From: Pseudomonas sp. URMO17WK12:I2 | Lineage (GTDB): Bacteria; Pseudomonadota; Gammaproteobacteria; Pseudomonadales; Pseudomonadaceae | NCBI RefSeq assembly: GCF_003253735.1 | Contig: NZ_QKYW01000004.1 | Span: 372,001-436,000 of the forward strand | Direction of reading: 5' to 3' | DNA: 64,000 nt | Shown: one piece after another, positions 63,503 through 64,000 of the stretch | Layout: each line of letters opens with the position of its first letter | Numbering within the stretch: the stretch's first letter is position 1 | Position numbers and translations under genes: made by a program | Notes under the pieces: generated by a model | The model's input: the letters and a program-made list of their open reading frames with translations, nothing else | The model's database searches: none | Told to the model about the DNA's origin: nothing

Positions 63503-64000
63503 TCGGGGCCGTGGGGGAAGGGCTGCTACAAGGCAAAAGCGGACGGTCATCGCTGGCTTTGTAATGTCTTTCTTGCGCAAAAGTAACTGACGACGCCAAT
63601 CGCCCCTTCAGGAGGCCGAGTGGAATCGTTGTGGAGAGGGCCGGGCGGGCAGCCTTGAGCGACATGGATGTCGCGAGAGCCGCGATGGGCCAAGGATGGC
63701 CCTTCGTGGGGGGCCGCCTAGGTCGTGCCCTCGGAACAATGATGAAGCGAGGGAACCTCGGCGAAGCCGGGGCCGGATGGCGGGGCTAGACCTTTTGGTT
63801 TCTTTTGGCGGGGCCGGCCATCCGGGCGATGCCAAAAGAAACCCGCTCGACAGAGCGGAACCGAGCGCACAGGCAACTCGGTAATGCTGGCGGGCTCATT
63901 CTGGAGGGATGGGCTATGTCCATTATTTTCGCGGGCATGGCCCGCTCCCACAGATAGAGGTCTTACGTCCGCTTTCGCCACATAGCAGTACAACGCGCTA
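63503..64000. other. Right-end intergenic region: repeat copy 3
   Basis: No gene is supported in the last 498 bases. It contains long repeat copy 3 and, at about 63925-63957, a half REP unit (CGCGGGCATGGCCCGCTCCCACAG). Confidence 0.7.
63594..63868 (+). repeat. Long dispersed repeat, copy 3 (partial)
   Basis: It matches the middle of copies 1 and 2 from GCCAATCGCCCCTTCAGGAG to CCCGCTCGACAGAGCGGAAC, keeps the TTTCTTTTGGC/GCCAAAAGAAA pair and the GGGGCCGGCCATCCG segment found in copy 1, and carries short insertions (for example after AGAGGG). It lacks the terminator end. Confidence 0.8.

Overview
This is a high-GC window from a Pseudomonas chromosome, close to the replication origin. The block glyS-glyQ-tag-lpxL-pilZ, then trkA-rsmB-fmt-def-lysM-dprA-tsaC-qor-hemF-aroE (about 1-21,320), has the gene order found next to oriC in P. 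aeruginosa and relatives. REP-like hairpins, FecI/FecR signalling and an aerobic cobalamin pathway (cobG present) also fit Pseudomonas. The species cannot be fixed from the sequence alone.

Layout. 1-6,900 holds glycyl-tRNA synthetase (glyS cut by the window edge), a DNA glycosylase, a flavoprotein, a lipid A acyltransferase, a PilZ protein, a choline-type binding protein and an NlpC/P60 hydrolase. 6,900-10,930 holds a dispersed repeat, a queuosine-precursor transporter behind a preQ1-I riboswitch, and a divergent MFS/LysR pair. 10,940-21,320 is the conserved origin-proximal housekeeping block. 21,500-25,520 is an ECF sigma / FecR / TonB-receptor module. 25,770-34,800 holds a DpkA-like reductase and two cobalamin units: cobG-cobH-cobI-cbiG/cobJ (minus) and cobL-cobK plus a [2Fe-2S] protein (plus). 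A cobalamin riboswitch lies between them and is split by a hairpin repeat. 34,930-42,020 is a DctB/DctD-type two-component system beside a TAXI-type TRAP transporter with a good sigma-54 promoter. 42,160-46,810 holds a NaChBac-like channel, a GNAT protein, DUF3617, two unknown membrane-associated proteins and a cardiolipin synthase.

The accessory part from 46,980 to 63,500 is the most interesting. One stretch (46,982-57,181) holds a luciferase-like flavin monooxygenase, an NCS1 permease, a polyamine-type ABC importer with two related binding proteins, a RibB-type protein and a DUF1330 protein. Four copies of one palindrome (best form TATGGTATACCATA) sit at its promoters, so it looks like a single regulon for taking up and oxidising an unidentified compound. 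Next to it, gntR - ADP-ribosylglycohydrolase - NCS1 permease - PfkB kinase (57,248-61,428) resembles E. coli yegTUVW with a different transporter, a likely nucleoside or glycoside salvage route. A LysR/DMT pair and a partial repeat copy close the window.

Repeats matter here. A roughly 420-bp element occurs in inverted orientation at 6.9 and 51.1 kb and partly at 63.6 kb. A roughly 145-160-bp hairpin element follows tsaC and also sits inside the cobalamin riboswitch. Several REP-type hairpins fill other gaps. I saw no rRNA, tRNA, CRISPR array, prophage or transposase gene.
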